This document shows positions 17,221 through 25,589 of a DNA stretch of 64,000 nucleotides, piece by piece (the stretch's first letter is position 1; every line of letters begins with the position of its first letter). The stretch is from Paenarthrobacter sp. GOM3 (GTDB lineage Bacteria; Actinomycetota; Actinomycetes; Actinomycetales; Micrococcaceae), in contig NZ_CP136562.1 in the NCBI RefSeq assembly GCF_018215265.2, forward strand, positions 372,001 to 436,000. Reading direction: 5' to 3'. A program made the position numbers and the translations under genes. The notes beneath the pieces are model-generated. The model saw only the letters and a list, made by a program, of their open reading frames with translations. It made no database searches and had not been told where the DNA came from.

Positions 17221-17451
17221 TCAACCATCATTTGGGTTGTGGGGCTTTGACTTGTTGCGCGAGAGCAAATCGTTCATCGCTTGCTGGTTGTGTCGTGCCT
17301 TCGAACCACCCCAGCGGACAGCGAAATTTGCGGCCGCCACCATCCCGACAATCACTATCAACGCGGGCCAAATCTCCGCTGATCCTGACAGAATCCATAC
17401 GGCGATAGCGATGCACATAAGCAGAAGAACGGTGGAGAGCAACCACTTCAT
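17221..17451 (-). CDS. Small two-helix membrane protein
   Basis: A 76-residue protein with GGGGG seven bases before the ATG. It has two adjacent hydrophobic helices (WLLSTVLLLMCIAIAVWIL and WPALIVIVGMVAAANFAV) and a basic, Asn-rich tail (RWGGSKARHNQQAMNDLLSRNKSKPHN). It lies 66 bases downstream of the next small membrane gene and ~510 bases downstream of the Rhs stop on the same strand. Size, topology and position fit an Rhs-associated immunity protein, but no homology supports that. Confidence 0.62.
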   Translation of the reverse strand: MKWLLSTVLLLMCIAIAVWILSGSAEIWPALIVIVGMVAAANFAVRWGGSKARHNQQAMNDLLSRNKSKPHNPNDG

Positions 17452-17517
17452 CTTTACCCCCTGTAACTCGTCCCTAGATGTACTTCGACCATCCCGCGAT
17501 CTGTTGCAGGTCCGCCA

Positions 17518-17778
17518 TCAGGTCGGCCCGGCCGGGGTGTCCGCCCCTTGCCCTTTCTCATGCCGGTATTCATCTGGCAGCTTTCTGAGTTGCCTTATGC
17601 TTAGGATGAGCGCCACGATACCGATAAGGGCGACTGCTACAGATAGCACGATATGGTCCAATGTCGGCTCCCTCAGCAGGAGAATCGGTATCCCAATCAT
17701 TGCAACTACACCTACGGCAATCTGAATCGACCAGTAGATCCTAGAGCGTCTCTCCTGTGGGTGAACCCAAGGCTTCAT
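17518..17778 (-). CDS. Small two-helix membrane protein next to the Rhs gene
   Basis: An 86-residue protein, the first gene downstream of the Rhs stop (182 bases). A basic N-terminus (KPWVHPQERRSRIYW) leads into helix 1 (SIQIAVGVVAMIGIPILLL), a short loop, helix 2 (IVLSVAVALIGIVALILSI) and a charged tail (RQLRKLPDEYRHEKGQGADT). In polymorphic-toxin loci the gene directly after the toxin tip usually encodes immunity, and the tip here is itself Gly-rich and hydrophobic, so a membrane immunity protein would match. This is inference from position and topology. Ribosome site weak. Confidence 0.62.
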   Translation of the reverse strand: MKPWVHPQERRSRIYWSIQIAVGVVAMIGIPILLLREPTLDHIVLSVAVALIGIVALILSIRQLRKLPDEYRHEKGQGADTPAGPT

Positions 17779-17960
17779 TTCGTTCGCTTCCGCCGTTTCT
17801 CAGTTTTGTCCTGGTGCCGAGCATAACTCGAATGGCTACCTTGACTCTGAATGGATATACGTAGGATGGTTGGGAGCGGATTTCCTGGGCCAACACATAC
17901 ACCGCTTGCCTTCGGTTCCGCTCGCCTTGTCTTTGTCTTTCAGGCTTGGTCGTGAATGCC

Positions 17961-20588
17961 CTAGAAGGCCCCTATTACTCGAGCTACATCGGTTAGCCAC
18001 TGTAGATAGTTAATACCGCCGCCCACCTGATCCTCGGCCTGCTGGTTGTCCGTTAGTGAGTCCGCTAGATAACCTGCCGCCACGTTGGTGATACAACCCA
18101 GCCCGAGGGCGGCAACCAGCCCTCCTCCTCCTGTGACCGCTCCGATTCCCACGCCGATTGCGGCGTTGGTTGCCGCACCCATGGCGCAGTCCTGAGCGCC
18201 CTCACCAACGCTGTACAGGCCGCTGGGGTCGCTGTTGTTGACAGGGTTGGCGCCCGCGTAGAGGTAGCGGTTTTGTTCTTGGTCGGATGGGTCGGGTTGG
18301 GTGAAGCGTCCGGTGGTGGGGTTGTAGTAGCGGGCACCGAATTTGGTGTAGCCGGTGGGGGTGTCTTTGTAGCCTCCGGCGTATTGCCAGGGGTTCGCCG
18401 CGGCTTGGGTGCCGGCGGCTGTGGTGTTGCCCCAGGAATCGTAGCTGTAGGTGGCCGCTTTTGCTTGGGTGCTGTCAGTGAGGAGGATGACAGAGCCAAG
18501 GGCGTCGGTGGTGTAGTAGAGGCTCGCCCCGGTACTGATGCGCATGCTGACCAGGCCACCGTCTGGATCGCGAATGAAAGCGGTGGTCGCGCCTGCGATG
18601 GTTTGGGTGGTGATGCCGAGTGATCCGTTGAGGAAGTTCGTGGATCCGGCGCTGGTGCGTTCATCGTTCCGGAGCCCGGCATAGGCGAAGTTCGTCGTCG
18701 CACCGGCCACTGTGGTGGAGGTGACTTGGTTGAAGACGTTGAAGGCATTGGTTGTGGTGCCTGCTGCCGTGGTGTTGCCGTTTGCATCGTAGGTGTAGGT
18801 AGTGGCGCCTGCTGGCGCGGAGCCGCAGGCACCGTTAGTGGTTGCTGTCCAGCACAGCTGGTCCGCGGCGTTGTAGGTGGAGTACACCGTCGGTGTCCCG
18901 GTTTTGGTGGCGTTCATGCGGTTGCTGTTCTTGTCGTACGTCCAGCCCTCTACTGTTGTGCCCTGGGTCGCGCTGGTGAGCCGGCTTTGTACGTCGTACC
19001 CATATGTCGTCAGGGAGCCGGCTACTTCGGTGGCCATGGTTTCGCGGAGAGCACCGTCTTTGCCGGTGGTGTCGCTGGTGGTGTACGTGTATTCGCGTTT
19101 GGTCAGGACCGTGCCGCTGCTGTTCTTGGCGGTGATGGACATGATTTTGCCGGCGTTGTTGTAGGCCGTGGTGTTGGTGACTCCGTTGGGGTAGCTGGTG
19201 GAGATGCGGCGGTTGTTTTTGTCGTATCCGAAGCCGGTGCATTTGGCGCTGTTCGGGAACGCCGGTGTTGCCGGGCAGGAGCCGCCCGGCTCTGCCAACG
19301 ATGCGAGCCGGTTGGCTGCGTCGTATTTGTAGGTGACCGTACCGGTGGGGTCCACGAAGGTCAGGATGTTCGATGCCCCGTCGTAGGTCACGGTCGTGGC
19401 GGCACCACCGATGGTCTTACCCGTGGCCCGGTTCTGCGCGTTGTAGGTGTACGTGGCGGTCTTGCCGTTCGGGTCCTTCAGCGTTGTCGTCGTCGACGAC
19501 GGGTACGCGGGGGTCCAGACGCTTTGGGCCGTGGTGCCGGTCCCGTAGGTGATGGTCGCGGTGCGTTTGGCGGTGTCGTAGGTGAAGGAGGTCTTCACTG
19601 TTTTGCCGTCGGTGTAGGACGAGAGTTTCCCGGAGGTGTTGTACGTGAACGCTGTCGTGGTGCCGGCGGCGTCGGTGATCTTGGACAGCCGGCCCTGGCC
19701 GCCGTTGTACTCGAAGGTCACGGATCGGTTCAGGGAGGTGTCGGTGACTTTGGAGGGCTGGTTCAGGTTCCGGGTGTCCTGGTAGAGGAACTTCAGGGTC
19801 CGGCCTTGGGTGTCCGTGATGGTGTCCAGGACGCCGTTGAGGTGCCCGTAGGTGATGGTGTTCGGGGTGGTGAGATTCGCGTCGATCGTCCGGGCCAGGG
19901 AGTAGTTCGCCCCGTCATCGGTGTAGACGTTGGTCACGCCGGTGTCGTTGAACCGGATCCGGTACTCGTTCGGGTTCGGTTTGCTCAGGGACGCGTTCAG
20001 GCCCGGGGGCATGGCCCATGTGTTGGTTCCGGTGGAGGCGAAGGTGTACCAGCCGCCGTCGGGGGCCGTGTAGGTGACGGCGTTCGTGGTGGAGTTGACC
20101 CGCAGCGCTGCTTCGAGCCGGCCCATGCTCAGGGTCGGTCGGGCATCGTTGTAGCTGTTGTACCGCCAGCCCAGGTTCAGGTCCTGCCCGATACCGCGCA
20201 GGTGCAGCAGGGACCCGGTGAGGACGGTGTTGCCGGTGGTGGGGTTCCACCCGACCGAGGCGGTGTCGGAGAGGGTGTGGTTGACCATGGACGCGGCACC
20301 GCGTTGGCCGGACACGGTCCCGTCGGGTCCGGTGGCAGGGGGAAGGAGGTGGGCGTTGGTGAACCAGCCCTGGGTATCGATGACGAAGTGGGCCGGTGTG
20401 CCGCCCATGTTCTTGACGTTGATCTTCCCGTCAGTGGTGCCGGGGCGGACGATGACCACGTTCGATACCGCGTCCCCGGGACCGGAGTAATTCACCGAAC
20501 TCAGCGGCGGTTCGGGCTCATCGGAGGGGTAGACCCGGAACCAGCCCGTCCCGGTACCCGAGGCGGGGTTGATGGCTGTGACGTTCAT
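17961..20588 (-). CDS. Rhs/YD-repeat protein, main part (3' piece of a frameshifted gene)
   Basis: An 875-residue frame. Residues 1-75 finish a beta-rich surface repeat (VMNVTAINP-type start, ending FVIDTQGWF). A long series of YD repeats follows (TYTYNAQNRATGK, YDGASNILTFVDPTGTVTYKY) and then the Rhs core signature ARYYNPTTGRFTQPDPSDQ ... NRYLYAGANPVNNSDPSG. After the core is a ~75-residue variable tip, Gly-rich and hydrophobic. Rhs shells encapsulate C-terminal toxins that are released to attack neighbours. The start ATG overlaps the stop of the upstream frame (ATGA), and the repeat is cut in its middle, so the two frames were one gene. Confidence 0.85.
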   Translation of the reverse strand: MNVTAINPASGTGTGWFRVYPSDEPEPPLSSVNYSGPGDAVSNVVIVRPGTTDGKINVKNMGGTPAHFVIDTQGWFTNAHLLPPATGPDGTVSGQRGAASMVNHTLSDTASVGWNPTTGNTVLTGSLLHLRGIGQDLNLGWRYNSYNDARPTLSMGRLEAALRVNSTTNAVTYTAPDGGWYTFASTGTNTWAMPPGLNASLSKPNPNEYRIRFNDTGVTNVYTDDGANYSLARTIDANLTTPNTITYGHLNGVLDTITDTQGRTLKFLYQDTRNLNQPSKVTDTSLNRSVTFEYNGGQGRLSKITDAAGTTTAFTYNTSGKLSSYTDGKTVKTSFTYDTAKRTATITYGTGTTAQSVWTPAYPSSTTTTLKDPNGKTATYTYNAQNRATGKTIGGAATTVTYDGASNILTFVDPTGTVTYKYDAANRLASLAEPGGSCPATPAFPNSAKCTGFGYDKNNRRISTSYPNGVTNTTAYNNAGKIMSITAKNSSGTVLTKREYTYTTSDTTGKDGALRETMATEVAGSLTTYGYDVQSRLTSATQGTTVEGWTYDKNSNRMNATKTGTPTVYSTYNAADQLCWTATTNGACGSAPAGATTYTYDANGNTTAAGTTTNAFNVFNQVTSTTVAGATTNFAYAGLRNDERTSAGSTNFLNGSLGITTQTIAGATTAFIRDPDGGLVSMRISTGASLYYTTDALGSVILLTDSTQAKAATYSYDSWGNTTAAGTQAAANPWQYAGGYKDTPTGYTKFGARYYNPTTGRFTQPDPSDQEQNRYLYAGANPVNNSDPSGLYSVGEGAQDCAMGAATNAAIGVGIGAVTGGGGLVAALGLGCITNVAAGYLADSLTDNQQAEDQVGGGINYLQWLTDVARVIGAF

Positions 20589-21673
20589 GACCCACCCAGT
20601 TCCGAACCGGCCGCGGGCAGGCCGTTGATCCCCGCTACCTGGACCTGGACGGTCCCGCCCGCCGGGACGACGGCGGTATTGCGGCTGTCATACAGGCGGG
20701 TGTTCAACGAGTGGTAGGTGCTGTCGCTTGCCTGACCATCGAAGTAGCCCTGCACATCGATGATCACGTGGATCGGGGAGGTGCTCCACCCGACCCGGAA
20801 GGTGATGTCACCCTCGGCATTCAGATCCAAAGTGGTTCCCACTCCCGTGGTTTCACCGCCGCGGTAGTGCAGGGGCGCGTTCGGGTCCGTGCCGTCGGGC
20901 CGGTACGGGTACAAAGTGGGGGTGAGGTTGTTCGGGTCGGTGCTGACCACGATGACGTTCGCGAACACGGCACCGGCAGTGTCAGGGATACCGCCAACGT
21001 TTTTCAGGTTCACGGTTTTGACGTCGTCGTTGTTCCACGCACCGGCGCTGATCCCGGTCCCGTCCCGGCTATCGACAAGACGCTTGCTCGGTACCGGCAC
21101 GAATCCGCCGGGGGCGACCGTGTCACCGGAAGTGGAATAGCCCTGGACCTCGATGACGTAATGCTGGGACACCGATGTCCGCAGCGCGATCTTCCCATCT
21201 GAGCCGATCGTCACGATCGAGGTGTTCGACAACGTGTCGTTGTAGCCGCTGTACAGGTTATACGTCGTGCTCGTTGGGCGGTCCGTGTTGGAGGCCAGCT
21301 GCGTCCACCCATCCGCTGGGGACGCGACCGTCGTGACCGTCAAAACCACTGCCTTCGCACCCAATGCGGGAATACCGGCTTGCCCCAGCACCTGGATCGG
21401 TGTCCAAGTGTTCGCTGCGACCGGACGGGCCACACCACCGGAGCCATCACGGGTGTCCACCAGTCGGCCCTGCGCCGGGACAAACACACCAGCCTGGGAA
21501 GCGTCGGTCACTACCGTCGGCAAGGCCGCAGGAGACAGGCCCGGTGCTGTCGCAGGAACCTGGACCGGCGCCGCCGGAACTTTCACGGACGTGGCCGTGG
21601 CAGGGGCTGCAAGCCCGGCAACGGCCAATAACGAAACAACAAAGGCAGCGAAAAGTGGCCGTAAACCGGTCAT
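20585..21673 (-). CDS. Secretion signal and surface-repeat domains of the Rhs protein (5' piece)
   Basis: A 362-residue frame starting MTGLRPLFAAFVVSLLAVAGLAAPATA, a Sec signal peptide, with GGGGGA nine bases before the ATG. Two complete ~105-residue beta repeats follow, each opening with a R.VD(T/S)RDG motif (GRLVDTRDGSGG, KRLVDSRDGTG) and closing with VIEVQGY/VIIDVQGYF. A third begins TRLYDSRNTAV and is cut off at GLPAAGSELGG, just where related repeats continue into VMNVTA, which is the next frame. So a one-base shift near 20590-20600 separates secretion signal from Rhs body. The intact protein would be about 1240 residues. Confidence 0.82.
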   Translation of the reverse strand: MTGLRPLFAAFVVSLLAVAGLAAPATATSVKVPAAPVQVPATAPGLSPAALPTVVTDASQAGVFVPAQGRLVDTRDGSGGVARPVAANTWTPIQVLGQAGIPALGAKAVVLTVTTVASPADGWTQLASNTDRPTSTTYNLYSGYNDTLSNTSIVTIGSDGKIALRTSVSQHYVIEVQGYSTSGDTVAPGGFVPVPSKRLVDSRDGTGISAGAWNNDDVKTVNLKNVGGIPDTAGAVFANVIVVSTDPNNLTPTLYPYRPDGTDPNAPLHYRGGETTGVGTTLDLNAEGDITFRVGWSTSPIHVIIDVQGYFDGQASDSTYHSLNTRLYDSRNTAVVPAGGTVQVQVAGINGLPAAGSELGGS

Positions 21674-22158
21674 GAAATTATCCCCCAATAAAAAACGCAT
21701 GCACCCCCACGAGCACACAAGGACGATCATCACAGCCCCGGGCAGCAAAAAGCAATACGTAGCCTTATTAATGTTTATGACCGACCTGGACGCCCTACCG
21801 TGCTGGTAAGGCATAAGCCCCCGGCGTTGGGAATGGTGCCGCAGCCTTCGATACGTCGCTGTACGTTCATGCTCGCCTGTACCGAAGGTTGCCTGCGCAA
21901 CAGGCAGTTTCTGCAAGACTTTCGGGACTGCATACGGGACGGTTATGTTTCGCGGGGACCTCGCGGATTCGGATGTGTCGGGAGCGTCCCATGGGAGGAG
22001 TCCCACTTCTAAGGAACTGGGACGGTCTTATCGGAGAACTGTGGAGGTAATAAACCTCTGGGGGGAATATAGCGTTCACGAGTGTTTGGCGTGTGTCTGG
22101 ATTGGGGGTGTTAGGCTCGACGAAAATGGCCTTTTGGGGCGGGGTTTGGGGGCGGATC
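21674..22158. other. Divergent upstream region of the Rhs and FG-GAP genes
   Basis: About 480 bases without a convincing gene. The in-frame extension of the Rhs N-terminal piece runs to 22006 but has no signal-peptide logic or family similarity. GTCCCA/TGGGAC segments around 21990-22030 could form stems. This region should carry the promoters of both surface-protein genes; I could not place -10/-35 boxes with confidence. Confidence 0.5.
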
Positions 22159-23415
22159 ATGGGAACTTTTCGTGGGTTATCGCTCAAGTGGGCGGCTTTT
22201 GCCGTGTTGGTGCTGGGGGCAACAGCGGTTGGTGTGGGCCCGGCCATCGCCCAAGGTGGCAGCGGGTCCCTTCAACAGCCATCCCAGGATCCTGCGCCGA
22301 TGATGGGGACTCCCTTCGTGGGCTCTGAACTGAGACTTGCGCGGACCGGCACCGGGGGCGTGATCTACTGCCCGGACGAAAATCAGGATCCTCGGTTCGT
22401 TATGGAGTGGCTGAGCAATGGTGTTCCGCTACCGGCAGAGCGCCAGGGCGAGGTTCTGAAACTGCTTCCCGAAGACCGTGGAAACCGCATCTCTTTCAAC
22501 GTTCAAACATGCGGGTCCGATATTAAGCATCACAGCCTCGAAACACCTCCCATCGCAGCATCGAACCGTGCTAATGGCTGGACCGGGCGCGCGAACTTTG
22601 AGCTGCTGGGCCGGAATGCTGACGGAGACCTGGTGCTGTACCCGAGGACGTACGAGCCGGAATGGGTTCGCTCCGGCGAGTTCGATAGAGGCATTCAAAT
22701 CACCGGTTCCTGGGACGAGCCCAGGGTAGTCGGCACGGGATGGAACATCTTCGACATCGTCTTCTCGCCCGGTGACTTCGACGGCGACGGGTACAACGAC
22801 GTCCTGGGGCGGGACAGCGCAGGACACCTGATGCTCTACCCCGGTGACGGCGACGGAGGCTGGCAACCGCCACACCAGGTCGGCACGGGCTGGAACATCT
22901 TCGATTCCATCGTCGGGCCAGGGGACTTCAACGGTGACGGCAACAACGACGTCCTCGCCCGGGACCGTTCAGGGAACCTCTTCCTTTACCCCGGCGACGG
23001 TCACGGCGGCTGGTTGAAACCCTCACAGGTCGGCTCGGGGTGGCAGATCTTCGACAAAATCATTACCCCCGGCGAGACCACTGGCAAGGGAACGGTCAGC
23101 ATTTTCGGCCGCGACCGCAGCGGTTACCTGTACCAATACCCCGCTGATGGGCAGGGCGGTTGGAAGGCCCCGGGCGTAGTGGGCCAAGGATGGTACGTCA
23201 TGACCGAAATCAGCGGTGCCGGCGCGTATGGAAAGGCAAGCAGCAACGGTATGGCCGAACGTAGCAACCTCATTGCCTATGGGCACGACGGCGATCTCAT
23301 CTTGTACTTCAACTACGATCTCAGCCAGGATCCGGTGTACGCCGCGGCACCCTACGGGCTGGACAACCTGGGTCCGATCGGTAACGGCTGGGACATCTTC
23401 AAAAATTTGATTTGA
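22159..23415 (+). CDS. Secreted FG-GAP/VCBS-repeat surface protein
   Basis: A 418-residue exported protein. A signal peptide (SLKWAAFAVLVLGATAVGVGPAIA) is followed by a small Ig-like domain with two Cys (residues ~35-140), then at least four beta-propeller blades of FG-GAP type. The blades repeat units such as GTGWNIFDIVFSPGDFDGDGYNDVLGRDSAGHL and LFLYPGDGHGGW; DFDGDGYND is a calcium-binding loop. I start at the ATG preceded by GGGGGCGG; ATGs or GTGs at 22126 and 22093 are alternatives. It diverges from the Rhs protein and may be its surface partner. A good terminator follows at 23449. Confidence 0.82.
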   Translation: MGTFRGLSLKWAAFAVLVLGATAVGVGPAIAQGGSGSLQQPSQDPAPMMGTPFVGSELRLARTGTGGVIYCPDENQDPRFVMEWLSNGVPLPAERQGEVLKLLPEDRGNRISFNVQTCGSDIKHHSLETPPIAASNRANGWTGRANFELLGRNADGDLVLYPRTYEPEWVRSGEFDRGIQITGSWDEPRVVGTGWNIFDIVFSPGDFDGDGYNDVLGRDSAGHLMLYPGDGDGGWQPPHQVGTGWNIFDSIVGPGDFNGDGNNDVLARDRSGNLFLYPGDGHGGWLKPSQVGSGWQIFDKIITPGETTGKGTVSIFGRDRSGYLYQYPADGQGGWKAPGVVGQGWYVMTEISGAGAYGKASSNGMAERSNLIAYGHDGDLILYFNYDLSQDPVYAAAPYGLDNLGPIGNGWDIFKNLI

Positions 23416-23448
23416 TCCAGGGTCGTTGCACTGACTAGACCCTCATAG

Positions 23449-23486
23449 GATCAGAGGTCCTTCTCAGCCGAGAAGGGCCCCTGATC
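23449..23486 (+). terminator. Stem-loop terminator after the FG-GAP gene
   Basis: A 17-base stem (GATCAGAGGTCCTTCTC pairing with GAGAAGGGCCCCTGATC, two mismatches) with a four-base loop lies 33 bases after the stop. It is followed by a modest T-containing stretch only. Confidence 0.65.
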
Positions 23487-23588
23487 CGTCTCTTGGATGC
23501 TTCATGGGGGACTGTTCCGGTTTTCCCTGACCCGTTTACGTGGAGGCTGTGCACACAGGCCGCTGCTATCCGATACAAAGGAGGGTCT

Positions 23589-23807
23589 CTATCTAGCTAT
23601 TTGCGTGTGGTCCATGCAGGTATCAGAGGGTGAAGGACTCGGCGAGACTGGTGGGAGAGCGGGCCGGGCAGTTGATTCAAGGCTCCGGGAAGGGTCCGGA
23701 GCTGGTGCTTGGCACGCTAACTCACCAGGTTGCGAGCAAGCAGGAATGGAAAGCAGACCGGCGCAGAGCGTGAACGCGGCGATTACTGGAAAAAGACGAC
23801 TGCTCAT
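23589..23807 (-). CDS. Small putative lipoprotein
   Basis: A 72-residue frame with GGGGGG three to eight bases before the ATG. The N-terminus (MSSRLFPVIAAFTLCAGLLSIPAC) looks like a lipoprotein signal ending in a lipobox-like IPAC, followed by a Pro/Ser-rich tail with two more Cys (ELAC, DTC). It diverges from the SRAP fragment. There is no recognisable domain; it could be a short surface lipoprotein or a degraded remnant. Confidence 0.45.
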   Translation of the reverse strand: MSSRLFPVIAAFTLCAGLLSIPACSQPGELACQAPAPDPSRSLESTARPALPPVSPSPSPSDTCMDHTQIAR

Positions 23808-23890
23808 TGTCCCCCCGACGTTAGGGCAAAAATAGCAGTGGACTGCTAGTGGCGACAGGCTCAAGCTTCTTTTGCGGGCAGAATGGGCTC

Positions 23891-24232
23891 ATGTGCGGCA
23901 GATACGTGATGTCCAAAGCAACGAGCGATCTCCTGAGCCATTTCGAGGCCAAGGAGGTTGAAGGCAGCCCGCCGGGGCCGAGCTGGAACGTCGCCCCGAC
24001 CCAGAACGTGCCGATCGTGGCCGAACGCCTGGACGAAGGGGCGATTGACCGGCGCCTGCTGATCGCCAAGTGGGGTTTGGTGCCATCGTGGGCGAAGGAC
24101 ACCAAGATCGGGTCGAAGCTGATCAATGCTCGCAGCGAGAGCATCCTGGAGAGCCCGTCCTTCCGCTCGGCTGCCGTCAAACGCAGAGCCATCTTGCCTG
24201 CTTATCCGGTACAGCTTCCGCCCGGTCTTTAA
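23891..24232 (+). pseudogene. SRAP-domain (YedK/HMCES-like) gene, 5' part, interrupted by a mobile element
   Basis: The SRAP protein forms a DNA-protein crosslink with abasic sites in single-stranded DNA through its Cys-2. MCGRYVMSK at 23891 supplies that Cys. SWNVAPTQNVPIV (with the conserved Asn), KWGLVPSWAKD and INARSESILESPSFRSA follow. Up to KRRAILPA it is normal, about 104 residues. After 24201 the frame enters foreign sequence and stops (YPVQLPPGL). The missing continuation, EGYYKWQKPEGGKRIP, is found at 30693-30740. The gene was therefore split by insertion and is inactive here. Confidence 0.9.
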
Positions 24233-24290
24233 CGTCTTCGACAGTGATTGATGGCACGGATGTTCTGTTGAATTCGGAGCTATCCGGTAC
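24202..24290. repeat. Left end of the element with direct repeats of TATCCGGTAC
   Basis: TATCCGGTAC occurs at 24203-24212 and again in direct orientation at 24281-24290, 78 bases apart, while the right end carries the inverted copy. Repeated short motifs near one end are typical of recombinase core and arm binding sites. Confidence 0.65.
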
Positions 24291-24401
24291 TCGTCTTCAT
24301 CGGCTGGCCTGCATCTTTCCGTTCGTCGTTCACCTTTAGTCCCATTTGAGTTGGCTTCCGCACGTGAAGCTGATGAGGGAGTGGAGCGGGGTAGCTGATC
24401 T

Positions 24402-25589
24402 ATGGTGCGAGTCCAGCGGGTTAAAGGTGACGGAGCAGAAACCACATGGACAGTTCTCGGAGACGACTTCCTCCCGGTTCCGGAAATTGAGCTCTACTTC
24501 GAGCACCTGCGGCAAACCGGCCATTCTCCCAACACCGTCAAGTCCTACTCACGCTCCCTCTGCTTATGGTGGGAGTTCCTCGGACTTCGCAGGCGTGGCT
24601 GGGACCACGTAAAACTCGAGGACATGTCAGCCTTCCTGGCATGGATTCGTACCGGGATCCCGCCAGACGTGATTCCCCTCCGCGGGACCGCCCCGGCCTC
24701 CAACATCGCTCCCTCAACAGCGGCCCTGAGGATCCAGGCCGTTCGTTCCTTTTACGCTTTCCATCAGTGGCGCGGATACGACTTCGCAGCAATCGTCTAC
24801 TCCGACCGCCCATCCAGGAGTCCGTATCTGCCTTTTCTGGGTCACACAAGTCGCGGACTGCGCCGCAGCGCTTCGGTCAGCGTCCCCAAGCGAAGGTCCA
24901 GCGCCCCTATCTTGACGGTTCGGCAGATCGACGCGATAAAAAATCACTGTGGTCGGTTCGATCCAAAAACGAGGGAGTGGAATGGTTCAGTCCGGGACCT
25001 TTTGCTTTTTGCCTTGTTGGAGGAGACCGGTCTACGGTTGGGAGAAGCACTCAGTTTGCAGCATCGGGACTGGCATGCCGGACGTGGGGAGAACCCCTAC
25101 CTAGAGGTCTCGCCGCGCGATGACCACCCGTACGGGTTGCGGGTCAAAGGCTCCCGCTACCGCAAGATCCATATCTCTGACGGCCTGGACAGGCTCTACG
25201 CCGAATACGTCTGGCAGCTGTGCGACAAGGGCATGGATCTAGTCGTGCCGTCCATGGACGAGGCGTATGTGTTCGTGAACCTCAGGGCGGGGCACGAGTT
25301 CAAGCCCCTTCGGGCGGAAACCGTCTACAAACGCGTGGGGCAAATCCGCCGGGCCCTGGGTCCCACGGTGCCGGATAACTGGACGCCTCACTGGTTCCGT
25401 CACACCCATGCCACGGCAATGCTCCTGGCCGGCGCCCCGCTCCACGTCGTGAGCCGAAGACTCGGACACTCCGATGTCCAGACAACCCTGGACTTGTATG
25501 CATGGGTCACCGGAGACGAGCAACTCCGATCTCTTGCGGACTGGCGGACACTAACGAATCGATGGAGAGGCCAGGATGAAGTCGGCTGA
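24402..25589 (+). CDS. Tyrosine recombinase, TnpA-like
   Basis: Integrase of 395 residues. An N-terminal SAM-like DNA-binding domain (IELYFEHLRQTGHSPNTVKSYSRSL) precedes the catalytic domain. The catalytic set is complete: Arg in EETGLRLGEALSL, Lys/beta region RVKGSRYRKIHIS, HxxR in HWFRHTHATAML, His in LGHSDVQTTLDLY and the nucleophilic Tyr in TLDLYAWV. Length is close to Tn554 TnpA (361 residues, from memory). Its 3' end overlaps the next recombinase gene by 14 bases. It should cut and join at the element ends with its partner. Confidence 0.93.
   Translation: MVRVQRVKGDGAETTWTVLGDDFLPVPEIELYFEHLRQTGHSPNTVKSYSRSLCLWWEFLGLRRRGWDHVKLEDMSAFLAWIRTGIPPDVIPLRGTAPASNIAPSTAALRIQAVRSFYAFHQWRGYDFAAIVYSDRPSRSPYLPFLGHTSRGLRRSASVSVPKRRSSAPILTVRQIDAIKNHCGRFDPKTREWNGSVRDLLLFALLEETGLRLGEALSLQHRDWHAGRGENPYLEVSPRDDHPYGLRVKGSRYRKIHISDGLDRLYAEYVWQLCDKGMDLVVPSMDEAYVFVNLRAGHEFKPLRAETVYKRVGQIRRALGPTVPDNWTPHWFRHTHATAMLLAGAPLHVVSRRLGHSDVQTTLDLYAWVTGDEQLRSLADWRTLTNRWRGQDEVG

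Noticed and set aside
17077..17226. A ~50-residue minus-strand frame overlapping the end of the 17221 gene
   Set aside because: Starts by overlap but has no ribosome site of its own, no hydrophobic or domain pattern; possibly an Rhs tip remnant, but not supportable.
18726..20717. A 663-codon open frame on the plus strand opposite the Rhs gene
   Set aside because: It is the mirror of the repetitive YD-repeat coding DNA, made almost only of Gly, Val, Arg and Ala without any domain; the minus strand shows clear Rhs motifs.
22086..22117. TTGGCG and TAGGCT as a promoter for the FG-GAP gene
   Set aside because: The spacer is 20 bases, too long for a standard promoter.
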